Source: Gammaproteobacteria bacterium HGW-Gammaproteobacteria-1
Lineage (GTDB): Bacteria; Pseudomonadota; Gammaproteobacteria; Thiohalomonadales; Thiohalomonadaceae
Assembly (NCBI GenBank): GCA_002840095.1
Contig: PGZL01000007.1
Coordinates: 252,109 to 316,108 of the forward strand
Direction of reading: 5' to 3'
Length of the DNA stretch: 64,000 nucleotides
Both the position numbers and the translations under genes were made by a program. Positions 26,281 through 35,393 of this stretch are shown in pieces. The notes beneath the pieces are model-generated. The model was not told where the DNA came from and made no database searches. It saw only the letters and a program-made list of their open reading frames with translations. Numbering within the stretch: position 1 is the first letter of the stretch; each line of letters opens with the position of its first letter.

Positions 26281-26712
26281 GTGCTTTTCGGCAACGACAG
26301 AACCGCGCTGCGCCGCTTCTACCTGGAGGCCTGGCGCAAGCTGCGCGAGAACCAGCCGCTGGAGCCGCTGGAGCGGCTGGTGGCCGAAGTGGTCGCCGAG
26401 CATCCGGAATATCATGCCCTGTTGGAGAACAGCGTTGCGCTGGAACGGGACTACACGCCGGAGATGGGACAGAGCAACCCCTTCCTCCATATGGGTATGC
26501 ACCTCGCGCTGCATGAACAGCTTGCCAGCGACCGGCCATCGGGTATAGTTTCAGCTTACCAGCGGCTGCTGCTGCGCCACGGCGATGCCCATCAGGTGGA
26601 ACACCGCATGATGGAATGTCTCGGCAACGCGCTGTGGCAGGCGCAACGCGACGGTCGCGAACCCGACGAGGCATCCTACCTGGACTGCCTGTGCAAGGCG
26701 GCGGAACTCTGA
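26281..26712 (+). CDS. DUF1841 family protein
   Basis: A 143-residue soluble protein matching DUF1841: it opens LFGNDRTALRRFYLEAW and contains NPFLHMGMHLALHEQ near residues 75-89 and a conserved HRMMECL later. The function of the family is unknown. I chose the GTG at 26281 because the family begins at the FGNDR motif and the frame upstream to 26221 is only repeat translation. It is often found near nth or rnf genes in Gammaproteobacteria. Possibly co-transcribed with nth. Confidence 0.82.
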   Translation: MLFGNDRTALRRFYLEAWRKLRENQPLEPLERLVAEVVAEHPEYHALLENSVALERDYTPEMGQSNPFLHMGMHLALHEQLASDRPSGIVSAYQRLLLRHGDAHQVEHRMMECLGNALWQAQRDGREPDEASYLDCLCKAAEL

Positions 26713-26756
26713 GCGGATTCGGCAGTCTGGAAGACAGGCACACACCCATCGACATC

Positions 26757-27161
26757 ATGCTACGTTGGCGCAACATCACCGTCTGGCTCCTGGCACTGTG
26801 GCTGCCGGTGCAGGTATTTGCCGCCGGTCAGATGCCGCTCAAGTCCCCGCAGCAGGCCACTGCCCCAGCCGCCGCAATGCATCAGCACGGCCATCACGCC
26901 GCCGCGCAGGATCATCACGCTCACCACCCGTCGATGCAGCATCATCACGACCACGCTGCCGCGCCGGACGACGGCGCCGATCACCATCTCGCCTCCGGCG
27001 ATTGCACCGACTGCGTGTACTGTCACGCGGTCACACTGGTCGGCGGAATGGCCGTCACCGCCAACGACCTGACCCACTTCCTGCCGCCTGCACTGGCGGC
27101 CCGCTTCACCTCCTTCATCCCGCAACAGCAGCAACGTCCACCCCGCACGTTCCGCGCCTGA
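26757..27161 (+). CDS. Small exported His-rich metal-associated protein
   Basis: A 134-residue protein with a signal peptide (cleavage near VFAAG, residue 22). A stretch with about 17 His (residues about 42-78) is followed by a Cys/His motif DCTDCVYCHAV (about 81-91). The basic, Gln/Pro-rich C-terminus resembles DUF2946-type proteins, often found next to copper or other metal efflux genes. It directly precedes the RND efflux operon, so a periplasmic metal-binding or sensing role is likely. The family assignment is tentative. Confidence 0.7.
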   Translation: MLRWRNITVWLLALWLPVQVFAAGQMPLKSPQQATAPAAAMHQHGHHAAAQDHHAHHPSMQHHHDHAAAPDDGADHHLASGDCTDCVYCHAVTLVGGMAVTANDLTHFLPPALAARFTSFIPQQQQRPPRTFRA

Positions 27162-27255
27162 CGCGGAAACACCGTCCGCCTGCCGTCTGAGCGTCCGCTG
27201 ACGCCCGGCTGCGCGCGTGTTCCCGCATCCCGTCACGGAAACATGCGAGGAAATC

Positions 27256-28464
27256 ATGGGACTAGCGTTTCTCTCGCCAGGGCGTGGGCTGTGCCTGCTC
27301 GCCGCCCTGGCCAGCACCACCACACATGCGACGCCGCTCGGCGACGCACTCGAACAGGCCCTGGCACGCCAGCCCGAAGCCCAGGCCCTGCACGCGCGCC
27401 AGGACGAACAGGCGGCGCTGCGCAGCGCCGCCGGGGGCTGGCTGGCCGACGCGCCCGCCCTGGCGGTGGGCTACCGCAGCGATCAATGGACCGACGACCA
27501 GGGCCAGCGCGAATGGGAGGCCGAACTGGCCCTGCCGCTGTGGCTGCCCGGCGAGCGCGGCGCCCGCACGGCCCTGGCCACAGCCGAAGGCGAGGTCGTC
27601 GCGGCGCGACTGGCGGCCTTGCGTCTGGAACTGGCCGGCACGCTGCGCGACGCGCTGTGGGACCACGCCACGGCCCGCGCCGCCCTGGATCTGGCCGACC
27701 AACGTCTGGCCACTGCCGAGCAATTGGAGGCGGACGTCGCACGGCGCGTGGCCGTCGGCGAGCTGGCCCGTGCCGACCTGCTGCTGGCGCAACAGGAGAC
27801 CCTCACCGCCCGTGCCGCCCGCCTGGAACGGCAGACCGTTCTGGAGCAGAAGCGGCGCCGCTTTTCCCTCCTCACCGCCGGCACCGAACCACCCGCCGCC
27901 ACCCCCGAATCCGTCGCCGCGGCCCTGTCGCTGGAACAACACCCGCAACTGGAGTCGGCGCGACACGAGGTGGCGGCTGCGCAGGGCGCAGTGCAGGTGG
28001 CCACTGCGGTGCGCCGCCCCGGCCCGGAGCTGTCCGTATTCGGCCGGCGCGAACGCGGTAACGCCGTCGAGCCCTATCACGACAGCCTCGGCCTGCGCCT
28101 GAGCCTGCCCTTCTCCAGCACACCCCGCGCCCGCGCGGCCGATGCCGCCGCCCAGGCCGCGCTCACCGCCGCCCTGGCGCGCTACGACCAGGTGCGGCGC
28201 CAGCTCGGCGAAGAGCAGGCCCAGGCCGTCGCCGCCCACACCACCGCTGCCACCCGCCTGACCCTGCTGGAACAGGCCCGCGACCTGGCGCAACAGCGGC
28301 TGGCCCTGGCCGAAAAGGCCTTCGCTCTGGGCGAGCACAGCCTGCTGGAACTGTTGCGCACCCGCAGTGCCGCCTTCGACACCGCAGCGGCCCTGCACGA
28401 ACAGCAAATCGCCCTGGCCCGCGCCGCCGCGCACCTCAACCAATCCCACGGAGTGTTGCCATGA
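27256..28464 (+). CDS. TolC-family outer membrane efflux protein (CzcC-like)
   Basis: A 402-residue outer membrane factor with a signal peptide and long amphipathic, Ala/Leu/Glu/Arg-rich coiled-coil helices, the TolC/CzcC pattern in two repeats (about 30-215 and 225-400). It forms the exit duct of the tripartite pump encoded with the next two genes. GAGGA precedes the ATG at 27256; the longer frame to 27217 has none. Its stop overlaps the adaptor start as ATGA. The length is typical of the short heavy-metal branch. Confidence 0.85.
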   Translation: MGLAFLSPGRGLCLLAALASTTTHATPLGDALEQALARQPEAQALHARQDEQAALRSAAGGWLADAPALAVGYRSDQWTDDQGQREWEAELALPLWLPGERGARTALATAEGEVVAARLAALRLELAGTLRDALWDHATARAALDLADQRLATAEQLEADVARRVAVGELARADLLLAQQETLTARAARLERQTVLEQKRRRFSLLTAGTEPPAATPESVAAALSLEQHPQLESARHEVAAAQGAVQVATAVRRPGPELSVFGRRERGNAVEPYHDSLGLRLSLPFSSTPRARAADAAAQAALTAALARYDQVRRQLGEEQAQAVAAHTTAATRLTLLEQARDLAQQRLALAEKAFALGEHSLLELLRTRSAAFDTAAALHEQQIALARAAAHLNQSHGVLP

Positions 28465-30077
28465 TCCGCCCCCTGCTGCCCCTCCTCGTCCTGCTTCCCG
28501 CCCTGGCCTTCGGCCACGGCGGCGAGGACCACAGCCACGAAGCGGCGCCCGCGCCGGCCACGCCGCTCTTGCCGCGCTTCGAGGCCGTCTCACCCGATCT
28601 GGAACTGCTCGGCGTTCTGCAGGGACACACCCTGACCCTGTATCTGGACCGCTGGGCCAGCAACGAACCGCTGCCCGGCGCGGTCATCGAGATCGAGGGG
28701 GGCGAGCGCCTCCTGACCGCCGCGGCCGCCGGCGAACCGGGTACCTACCGCGCCGAAGCGGACTGGCTGGACACGCCGGGCAGCCACAACCTCACCGTGA
28801 CGGTGCGCACCGGGAGCCTGGACGATCTGTTGATCGGCACCCTGGAGGTGCCGGCCGGCGAGGGGATGTCCGCCGACGCGCCGCGCGATGTACGCCTGTG
28901 GTGGATGGCCGGCGGCGGTGCCTTGCTCATCATTGCCGCCGCGGCCCTGTTCATCGGCCGGCGCCGCCACGGCATCCCGGCCCTGCTGCTGCTGGTCTTC
29001 GTCGCCGGCCCCGGCGCCGACCTGTACGCCCACGAGGGCGAGGTGCATGACGAGGCGCCGCCGCCGCCCGCCGCGGCGGGCAGCGCCCCCAGCCGCCTGG
29101 CCGATGGCAGCCTGTTCGTGCCCAAGCCGAGTCAGCGCCTGCTCAACCTGCGCACCGTGCTGACGGCGACCGCCCCGCTGGTGCAGAGCGTCGAACTGGC
29201 CGGCCACGTCATCCCCGACCCCAACGCCAGCGGCACCCTGCAGGCCGGCCGCGCCGGTCGCATCGTCGCCGGACCCAAGGGCCTGCCCCATCTGGGCCAG
29301 GCCGTGCGCCGCGGCGACACACTGGCCTCGCTGGAGGCCGTGGCGGAAACCCTCGACCGCAGCGGCCAGGAGGCGCAACTGGCCGAACTGGAAGGCCAGC
29401 TGGCCATCGCCCGCGCCCGCCTCGAACGCCTGCGCCAACTGGAAGGCAGCGTGCCGCAAAAGGAGATCGACGCCGCGGCGGTGGAAGTGACCAGCATCGA
29501 ACGGCGTCACGACGCCCTCCACGCCGGCCTGCACCGGGCCGAACGCCTGACCGCACCGGCCGGCGGCGTGATCAGCGCCAGCTTCGTGCGCGTCGGCCAG
29601 GTGGTGGCGGCGGGCGAAACCCTGTTCGAGATCGTCGACCCGCAACGGCTGTGGGTCGAGGCCGTGGCCTACCAGGCCGAACTGCCGGCACAGATCCGCG
29701 GCGCCAGCGTGCGCCTGCCCGACGGCAGCGGCGTCGCCGCCCGCTACCTCGGAGCCGGCACCCGCCTGCAACAGCAGGCCATCCCGCTGCAGTTCGCCTT
29801 GCAGGCGCCGCTGCCGCCGCTGGCGGTGGACGCCAAGGTCGTCGTCTACGCCCAGACCGGCGCCGGCTTCGACGGCCTCGCCCTGCCCCGCAGCGCCGTG
29901 GTGAAAAGCGACAGCGGCGAAGAGATCGTCTGGATCAAAGCCGCCGCCGAACGCTACGTCCCGCGCCCGGTCACCACCCAACCCCTCGACGGCGCCCGCG
30001 TCGCAGTCACCCGCGGCCTCCAACCGGGCGAGCGCGTCGTCGTGCAGGGCGCCGCCCTGCTGGCGCAGATCCGCTGA
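28461..30077 (+). CDS. RND efflux adaptor (CzcB-like) with extra N-terminal domain
   Basis: A 538-residue membrane fusion protein. Residues 1-20 are a signal peptide followed by HGGEDHSHE. Residues 35-135 look like a beta-sandwich domain (TLTLYLDRWASNEPLPGAV). A transmembrane segment is at about 150-168, and a second signal-like hydrophobic stretch follows (PALLLLVFVAGPGADLYAHE). From 220 onward the standard adaptor begins: barrel-sandwich halves around a helical hairpin (about 300-350), then beta-barrel and membrane-proximal domains. The internal signal-like stretch suggests that two exported proteins were fused. It links the outer duct to the RND permease; His-rich ends suggest metal handling. 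Confidence 0.85.
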   Translation: MIRPLLPLLVLLPALAFGHGGEDHSHEAAPAPATPLLPRFEAVSPDLELLGVLQGHTLTLYLDRWASNEPLPGAVIEIEGGERLLTAAAAGEPGTYRAEADWLDTPGSHNLTVTVRTGSLDDLLIGTLEVPAGEGMSADAPRDVRLWWMAGGGALLIIAAAALFIGRRRHGIPALLLLVFVAGPGADLYAHEGEVHDEAPPPPAAAGSAPSRLADGSLFVPKPSQRLLNLRTVLTATAPLVQSVELAGHVIPDPNASGTLQAGRAGRIVAGPKGLPHLGQAVRRGDTLASLEAVAETLDRSGQEAQLAELEGQLAIARARLERLRQLEGSVPQKEIDAAAVEVTSIERRHDALHAGLHRAERLTAPAGGVISASFVRVGQVVAAGETLFEIVDPQRLWVEAVAYQAELPAQIRGASVRLPDGSGVAARYLGAGTRLQQQAIPLQFALQAPLPPLAVDAKVVVYAQTGAGFDGLALPRSAVVKSDSGEEIVWIKAAAERYVPRPVTTQPLDGARVAVTRGLQPGERVVVQGAALLAQIR

Positions 30078-30103
30078 GGTGACCGCGTGAAAACCAGACA
30101 TCC

Positions 30104-30137
30104 GACGCAGAGACGCAAAGGCGCAGAAGACACAAAG
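30104..30137. repeat. Half-element, 8-nt CGCAGAGA words
   Basis: GACGCAGAGACGCAAAGGCG followed by CAGAAGACAC is a left arm without a recognisable right arm before the permease start at 30182. An AGGAG lies 9 bases before that ATG. Confidence 0.65.
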
Positions 30138-30181
30138 GTCTTCAATTCGTTCGGCCTGAGCGCAACCAGGAGCATGTACCC

Positions 30182-33100
30182 ATGTTCGATCATCTAATCA
30201 CCGCCAGCCTGCGCCAGCGCCTCCTGGTCCTCGCCGCCAGCGCGCTGCTGATGATCTACGGCGTATTGAGCCTGGAACACGTCGCCATCGACGTGTTCCC
30301 CAACCTCAACAAACCCACCGTCACGCTGATGACCGAGGCCGAGGGCATGGCGCCGGAAGAGGTGGAGCAACTGGTCACCTTCCCGGTGGAGGCGGCCATG
30401 AACGGCATGCCCGGCGTGACGCGGGTACGCTCGGTCTCCGGCGTCGGCCTGTCGGTGGTCTACATCGAGTTCGACTGGGGCACCGAGGTATACCGCAACC
30501 GGCAACAGGTAACCGAACGGCTGGCGCTGGTGCAGGAGCAGTTGCCGGCGGGCGTGCTACCGCAGATGGGACCGATCAGTTCCATCATGGGCGAGATCAT
30601 GCTGGTGGCGCTGCCGGTCAGCGCCACGGCTTCGCCGATGGAGGTGCGCGAGATTGCCGACTGGGTGATCCGGCCACGCCTGCTCACCATTCCCGGCGTG
30701 GCCCAGGTGATCGCCATCGGCGGCGAGGTGCGCCAATACCAGGTGATGCCGGAACCGCTGCGCATGGAAGACCTCGGCATCGAACTGGACGACATCGAAC
30801 AGGCCTTGCGCGGCTTCGCCGTCAACACCAGCGGCGGCTTTCTCGAACAGGCCGCGCGCGAATACCTGATCCGCCATATCGGCCGCACCACGCGGCTGGC
30901 CGATCTGGAAAACCTGGTGGTCGGCGAGGCCAAGGGACGCCCGATCCTGCTGCGCCAGGTGGCGCAGGTGGGCTACGGCGCGCGCGTCAAGCGGGGCGAC
31001 GCCGGCTACAACGCCGCGCCGGCGGTGATCATGTCGGTGCAGAAACAGCCGGACGCCGACACCGTACCGCTCACCGCGGCGGTGGAACAGGCGCTGGCGG
31101 AATTGGGCCGCTCCCTGCCGCCGGGCATGGAAAAGCCGCAGGTGCTGTTCCGCCAGGCCGACTTCATCGAATCATCCATCGGCAACGTGGGCGAGGCGCT
31201 GCGCGACGGTGCGCTGATGGTGGCGATCATCCTGTTCCTGTTCCTGCTCAACGTGCGCACCACGCTGATTTCTCTCGCCGCGATCCCGGTGTCGATCCTG
31301 ATGACCGTGCTGGTATTCCGCTGGTTCGACCTGTCCATCAACACCATGACCCTGGGCGGCCTGGCCATCGCCATCGGCGAACTGGTGGACGACGCGGTGG
31401 TCGGCGTGGAAAACGTCTATCGCCGTCTGCGCCAGGCGCGCGCCACGGGCGAACCGTTCGACGCGCTGGGCGTGATCGCCCACGCCACCGCCGAAGTGCG
31501 TTCCGGCATCGTCTACGCCACGCTGATCATCGTGCTGGTGTTCGTGCCGCTGTTCGCCCTGCCCGGCATCGAGGGCCGCCTGTTCAGTCCCCTCGGCGTC
31601 GCCTACATCGCATCGATACTCGCCAGCATGGTGGTGTCGATCACCCTGACGCCGGTCCTGTGCTATCTGCTGCTGCCGCGCATGAAGCAGCTGCGTGAAC
31701 ACGACTCGCCGCTGGTGGCGCGGCTCAAGCAGTGGGATACGCGCCTGCTGCACTGGTCGTTCGATCAGCCGCGTCTGCTGCTGGGCGGCGCCCTGGCGCT
31801 GGTGCTGCTCGCCGGCGCCGCGGTGCCGTTTCTGCCGCGCGCCTTCCTGCCCGCCTTCAACGAGGGCACCCTGACCATCAATCTGCTGCTCAATCCCGGC
31901 GCCAGCCTGACCGAGTCCAACCGCATCGGCACCCTGGCCGAACAACGCATCCTGCAGGTGCCGGAGGTGATCAAGGTGGGGCGGCGCACCGGCCGCGCCG
32001 AGCTGGACGAACACGCCGAGGGCGTCCATTACACCGAAATGGACGTGGACTTGAAGCCGTCGGCGCGCGGCCGCGAAGAAATCATGGCGGACATCCGCGC
32101 CCAACTGGCACCGCTGCCGGCGGTGGTCGGCATCGGCCAGCCGATCTCCCACCGCCTCGATCACCTGCTGTCCGGCGTGCGCGCCCAGATCGCGGTCAAG
32201 ATCTTCGGCGACGACCTCGATACCCTGCGCGGCCTCGCCGCCGATCTGCACCGGCGCCTCGGTGCCATCCCCGGCCTGGTCGACCTGCAGATCGAAAAAC
32301 AGGTGCTGATCCCGCAACAGGTGGTGCGCCTCGACTACGCCCAGGCCGCCGCCTACGGCGCCAATCCGGCCGAGGTGCTGCGTGCGCTGGAAACGCTGGT
32401 GGCCGGCGACGTCGTCGCCCAGGTGATCGACGGCAACCGCCGCTTCGACGTGGTACTGCGCCTGCCCGAATCACAGCGCAGTGCGGAAAAACTGGAGCAA
32501 CTGCTCATCGATACACCGGGCGGCCACGTCCCGTTGCGCCTCCTCGCCAGCGTCGATACCGCCGAAGGTCCGAACCAGATCAGCCGCGACAACGGCCGCC
32601 GCCGCATCGTCATCTCTGCCAACAGCGACGGCCGCGACCTCTCCGGGCTGGTCGCGGCGATCCGTGCCGAACTGGCGGCGCGGCCGCTGCCCACCGGCTA
32701 CTTCACCACCCTGGAAGGCCAGTTCCAGGCACAGGAAGAGGCGACGCAGCTCATCGCCTGGCTGGCGCTGATCTCGCTGGCGCTGATCGTGCTGGTGCTG
32801 TACAGCCGCTACCGCTCCTGGCGCCTGACCGCGATCATCCTCGGCAACATCCCGCTGGCCCTGGTCGGCAGCGTCACCGCACTGTGGCTCACCGGCAATG
32901 TGCTGTCGGTGGCGACGCTGATCGGTTTCATCACCCTGGCCGGCATCAGCACCCGCAACGGCATCCTCAAGATCAGCCACTACATCAACCTGGCCACGCG
33001 CGAAGGCGAACAGTTCGGCCGGCCGCTGATCGTGCGCGGTTCGCTGGAACGCCTGACGCCGGTACTGATGACCGCCCTGGTCGCAGCCTTCGCCCTCACC

Positions 33101-33283
33101 CCGCTGCTGCTCGCCGCCGGCGAGCCCGGCAAGGAAATCCTGCACCCGGTTGCCGTGGTGATCTTCGGCGGCCTGATCAGCTCCACCGTGCTCGACACCA
33201 TTCTCACCCCGGTGATGTTCTGGCTGTGGGGCGAAAAGCCGCTGCGGAAACTGCTGACCGAGCGCGCAGAAGAAACGTACTAA
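30182..33283 (+). CDS. Heavy-metal RND efflux permease (CzcA-like)
   Basis: A 1033-residue proton-driven inner membrane transporter with twelve helices and two large periplasmic loops. The TM4 signature region GELVDDAVVGVENVYRR (about 399-415) carries two adjacent Asp residues, as expected for proton relay in the HME-RND group. The start FDHLITASLRQRLLVL and GVSRNG-like second-half motif (AGISTRNGILK near residue 920) are typical. With the adaptor and TolC-like protein it forms a tripartite CzcCBA-type pump that exports divalent or monovalent metals from the periplasm. The metal cannot be read from the sequence. Confidence 0.92.
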   Translation: MFDHLITASLRQRLLVLAASALLMIYGVLSLEHVAIDVFPNLNKPTVTLMTEAEGMAPEEVEQLVTFPVEAAMNGMPGVTRVRSVSGVGLSVVYIEFDWGTEVYRNRQQVTERLALVQEQLPAGVLPQMGPISSIMGEIMLVALPVSATASPMEVREIADWVIRPRLLTIPGVAQVIAIGGEVRQYQVMPEPLRMEDLGIELDDIEQALRGFAVNTSGGFLEQAAREYLIRHIGRTTRLADLENLVVGEAKGRPILLRQVAQVGYGARVKRGDAGYNAAPAVIMSVQKQPDADTVPLTAAVEQALAELGRSLPPGMEKPQVLFRQADFIESSIGNVGEALRDGALMVAIILFLFLLNVRTTLISLAAIPVSILMTVLVFRWFDLSINTMTLGGLAIAIGELVDDAVVGVENVYRRLRQARATGEPFDALGVIAHATAEVRSGIVYATLIIVLVFVPLFALPGIEGRLFSPLGVAYIASILASMVVSITLTPVLCYLLLPRMKQLREHDSPLVARLKQWDTRLLHWSFDQPRLLLGGALALVLLAGAAVPFLPRAFLPAFNEGTLTINLLLNPGASLTESNRIGTLAEQRILQVPEVIKVGRRTGRAELDEHAEGVHYTEMDVDLKPSARGREEIMADIRAQLAPLPAVVGIGQPISHRLDHLLSGVRAQIAVKIFGDDLDTLRGLAADLHRRLGAIPGLVDLQIEKQVLIPQQVVRLDYAQAAAYGANPAEVLRALETLVAGDVVAQVIDGNRRFDVVLRLPESQRSAEKLEQLLIDTPGGHVPLRLLASVDTAEGPNQISRDNGRRRIVISANSDGRDLSGLVAAIRAELAARPLPTGYFTTLEGQFQAQEEATQLIAWLALISLALIVLVLYSRYRSWRLTAIILGNIPLALVGSVTALWLTGNVLSVATLIGFITLAGISTRNGILKISHYINLATREGEQFGRPLIVRGSLERLTPVLMTALVAAFALTPLLLAAGEPGKEILHPVAVVIFGGLISSTVLDTILTPVMFWLWGEKPLRKLLTERAEETY

Positions 33284-33374
33284 AGAATTTGCCGCAGATA
33301 CATGGAGAACATTTCGAGTTTGTCGACCTCTGTGCCTCGGTGGCAATGTTTGTCAACCCGTAACCTGGAGAACC

Positions 33375-33833
33375 ATGATGAAGCTAGTGATTACTTTTCT
33401 TGCCGTCCTGTCCTTCGCCATCGCGGCGCCTTCGTTCGCCCACAGCGATGAATACCTCGACACCATCGCCACGCCCCACGGCGGCCAGATGCGCATGGCC
33501 GGCGCCTACCACTTCGAGCTGGTGGTGAGCGCGGACGCACTCACCGTCTACGTCACCGATCACGCGGGCATGCCGGTCGCCACCACCGGCGCCGCCGGCA
33601 CCGCCACCGTGCTGGCGGGCGGCGAGCGCGCATCCGTCACCCTGCAGCCGGCGGGCGACGATCAGCTGCGCGGCAGCGGCCAGTTCGTCCTGGACCCCGC
33701 CATGCGCGTGGTGCTCAACATCACCCTGCCGGGCCAGAGCGCACAGCAGGCCCGCTTCACCCCGCTGGCGCCGCGCCCCGCCGCCATGCCCGTCGCCGCC
33801 GAACAGAGCCAGAACGAGCATCATCACCATTAA
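33375..33833 (+). CDS. Small exported protein with His tail, metal efflux-linked
   Basis: A 152-residue protein with a signal peptide (cleavage after PSFAHS, near residue 23). A beta-rich core (about 30-125) is followed by a low-complexity Pro/Ala segment and the C-terminal tail NEHHHH. GGAG precedes the ATG-ATG start by 4-7 bases. It follows the RND permease, and with the protein at 26757 it brackets the pump genes. A periplasmic metal-binding role is likely. I do not recognise the family. Confidence 0.72.
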   Translation: MMKLVITFLAVLSFAIAAPSFAHSDEYLDTIATPHGGQMRMAGAYHFELVVSADALTVYVTDHAGMPVATTGAAGTATVLAGGERASVTLQPAGDDQLRGSGQFVLDPAMRVVLNITLPGQSAQQARFTPLAPRPAAMPVAAEQSQNEHHHH

Positions 33834-33840
33834 AATCAGA

Positions 33841-33957
33841 TGCAAGTGACAAGTGACAAGTGACAAGTGACAAGTGACAAGTGACAAGTGACAAGCAGGA
33901 TTGTCAGCCTTCTCTTGCAACTTGCAACTTGCAACTTGCAACTTGTAACTTGTATCT
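33841..33957. repeat. Heptad array element, CAAGTGA x7 / CAACTTG x4-5
   Basis: The left arm is seven consecutive copies of CAAGTGA. The spacer is about 20 bases (CAGGATTGTCAGCCTTC). The right arm is four copies of CAACTTG, then TAACTTG and TATCTGC. The words in the two arms differ (TCACTTG versus CAACTTG), so each arm seems to have been homogenised separately. It lies after the metal operon and before the thioesterase gene. Confidence 0.95.
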
Positions 33958-34001
33958 GCTTTATGTGGGAAAATGGCGGCCTTCAATCCAGGAGTGCCGC
34001 C

Positions 34002-34364
34002 ATGAACCAATACAAGCTGGTCCTGCCCGAACACCTGAACCATTACGGCTATCTGTTCGGCGGCAACATGCTCAAGTGGACCGACGAATATTCCTGGATT
34101 GCAGCCAGCCTGGATTATCCCGGCTGCAAGTTCGTCACCATCGGCATGGATCGGGTGGAGTTCCGCCAGGGCGTGAACAAGGGCGCCATCCTGCGCTTCG
34201 ACGTGCAGCGTGCGCACCAGGGCACGACCTCGGTGCGCTACGCCGTCAAAGTCTACGCCGACAACATCGAGACGGGGAGCGAAGAGCTGGTGTTTTCCAC
34301 CCAGGTCAGCTTCGTCTGCCTGGACGAGCACGGCAACAAGCGCCCTCTCCCCAGGGAGGAATAG
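34002..34364 (+). CDS. Hotdog-fold acyl-CoA thioesterase
   Basis: A 120-residue protein of the YciA/BFIT (4HBT) hotdog type: [18 protein letters not shown] (residues 12-29) contains the conserved motif with the catalytic acidic residue, followed by a typical beta pattern ending in [16 protein letters not shown]. It hydrolyses acyl-CoA thioesters in the cytoplasm. AGGAG precedes the ATG at 34002 by 8 bases. It is convergent with the cytochrome gene. Substrate chain length is not evident. Confidence 0.87.
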   Translation: MNQYKLVLPEHLNHYGYLFGGNMLKWTDEYSWIAASLDYPGCKFVTIGMDRVEFRQGVNKGAILRFDVQRAHQGTTSVRYAVKVYADNIETGSEELVFSTQVSFVCLDEHGNKRPLPREE

Positions 34365-34370
34365 AAGCAA

Positions 34371-34403
34371 CTGGATGGCGTGCGCACGGCGCACGCCATC
34401 CAG
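34371..34403. terminator. Bidirectional hairpin between convergent genes
   Basis: CTGGATGGCGTGCGC and GCGCACGCCATCCAG form a perfect 15-bp stem with a 3-base loop. It lies between the convergent thioesterase and cytochrome stops; CCTCTTTGCTCC follows on the plus strand. Intrinsic termination is likely, although the T-run is poor. Confidence 0.65.
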
Positions 34404-34433
34404 CCTCTTTGCTCCCGTATCTTTCCCCTGCCG

Positions 34434-34925
34434 TCAACGGGGCAGATTGAGGATCACGCTGGGTGCGCTGACCGGGTGTTCCGGCGGAATGATGAAGCCG
34501 TGGTCGTTTTTCTCGTGGCAGGCAAGGCACTGGGCGCGCATGCTGCGGAAGGCATGCAGAAAGGTATCCCAGTCTTTCTTCTCGTAGGCCGCATCGAACT
34601 CTCCCATGGCATGGTCCAGAAACACCTGGGCGGTGGCGGCACGCTTGGGACTGCTGATCTGCAGAAGTTCCACGAGCTTGACGATCTCCTCCCCCTGATA
34701 GGCGGCAAACTCCCATTGCCCCAGCTTGCCCGCCCAGTACAGATTCTGATACCGCTGACCCATTTCGTTCATGATGTGTGCGGCAGACGGCAGCGTGCGC
34801 ATGACCTGCGCCAGCTTGTCCTCGCTGCTGCCGCGGCTGCGCCAGTCCTGTTCCTGCTCCGCCACGGCGAGGCCGGCCAGACACAGCAGTGCAGCCGCCA
34901 GCAACGGCTGTGCTCTTTTACCCAT
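34434..34925 (-). CDS. Exported mono-heme c-type cytochrome
   Basis: A 163-residue protein with a signal peptide (cleavage near GLAVA, residue 22), a mostly helical body and a single heme-binding motif CLACH near residues 132-136, close to the C-terminus. A C-terminal CxxCH in a four-helix-like body recalls cytochrome c' proteins, but the sequence does not settle this. The heme would be attached in the periplasm. It lies downstream of gloA in the same direction. Confidence 0.75.
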   Translation of the reverse strand: MGKRAQPLLAAALLCLAGLAVAEQEQDWRSRGSSEDKLAQVMRTLPSAAHIMNEMGQRYQNLYWAGKLGQWEFAAYQGEEIVKLVELLQISSPKRAATAQVFLDHAMGEFDAAYEKKDWDTFLHAFRSMRAQCLACHEKNDHGFIIPPEHPVSAPSVILNLPR

Positions 34926-34988
34926 AACCCTGCTCCCGAAACACGAATTTAGACTTATTCTAAACCAAGTCGTATTCCGGGTAAATGG

Positions 34989-35375
34989 CTAGGTTTTGCG
35001 TCCGATGAGTTCGATGGGGTAGCCGTCCGGATCGGCCACGAAGGCGATGAGGGTGGTGCCGGCATTCATCGGTCCCGGTTCGCGCAGGATCTTGCCGCCA
35101 CGGGCGCGGATATCCTCCGCCGCCCGGTAGACGTCCTCCACCTCCAGCGCCAGGTGGCCGAAGCCGCTGCCCAGGTCGTAACTGTCGACGCCCCAGTTGC
35201 AGGTCAGCTCGATCACGCTGTGCTGGGCCTCGTCGCCGTAGCCGACAAAGGCCAGGGTGAACTTTCCCTCCGGGTAATCCTTGCGCCGCAGCAGCTTCAT
35301 ACCCAGCACTTCGGTATAGAACTGGATGGAACGGTCCAGATCGCCGACCCGGATCATGGTGTGCAGAATACGCAT
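34989..35375 (-). CDS. gloA: Lactoylglutathione lyase (glyoxalase I)
   Basis: A 128-residue cytosolic enzyme that isomerises the methylglyoxal-glutathione hemithioacetal to S-lactoylglutathione. The metal ligands His5, Glu56, His74 and Glu122 fall at exactly the positions known for the nickel-dependent E. coli enzyme. Length and start ([16 protein letters not shown]) match the family. AGGAGG-like sequence (reading GGAGGGAATTC) precedes the ATG. Confidence 0.95.
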   Translation of the reverse strand: MRILHTMIRVGDLDRSIQFYTEVLGMKLLRRKDYPEGKFTLAFVGYGDEAQHSVIELTCNWGVDSYDLGSGFGHLALEVEDVYRAAEDIRARGGKILREPGPMNAGTTLIAFVADPDGYPIELIGRKT

Positions 35376-35393
35376 GAATTCCCTCCTCCTTAC

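Noticed and set aside
33841-33957. Possible CRISPR array because of regular short repeats.
   Set aside because: The units are 7 nt, contiguous and have no unique spacers; there are no cas genes.
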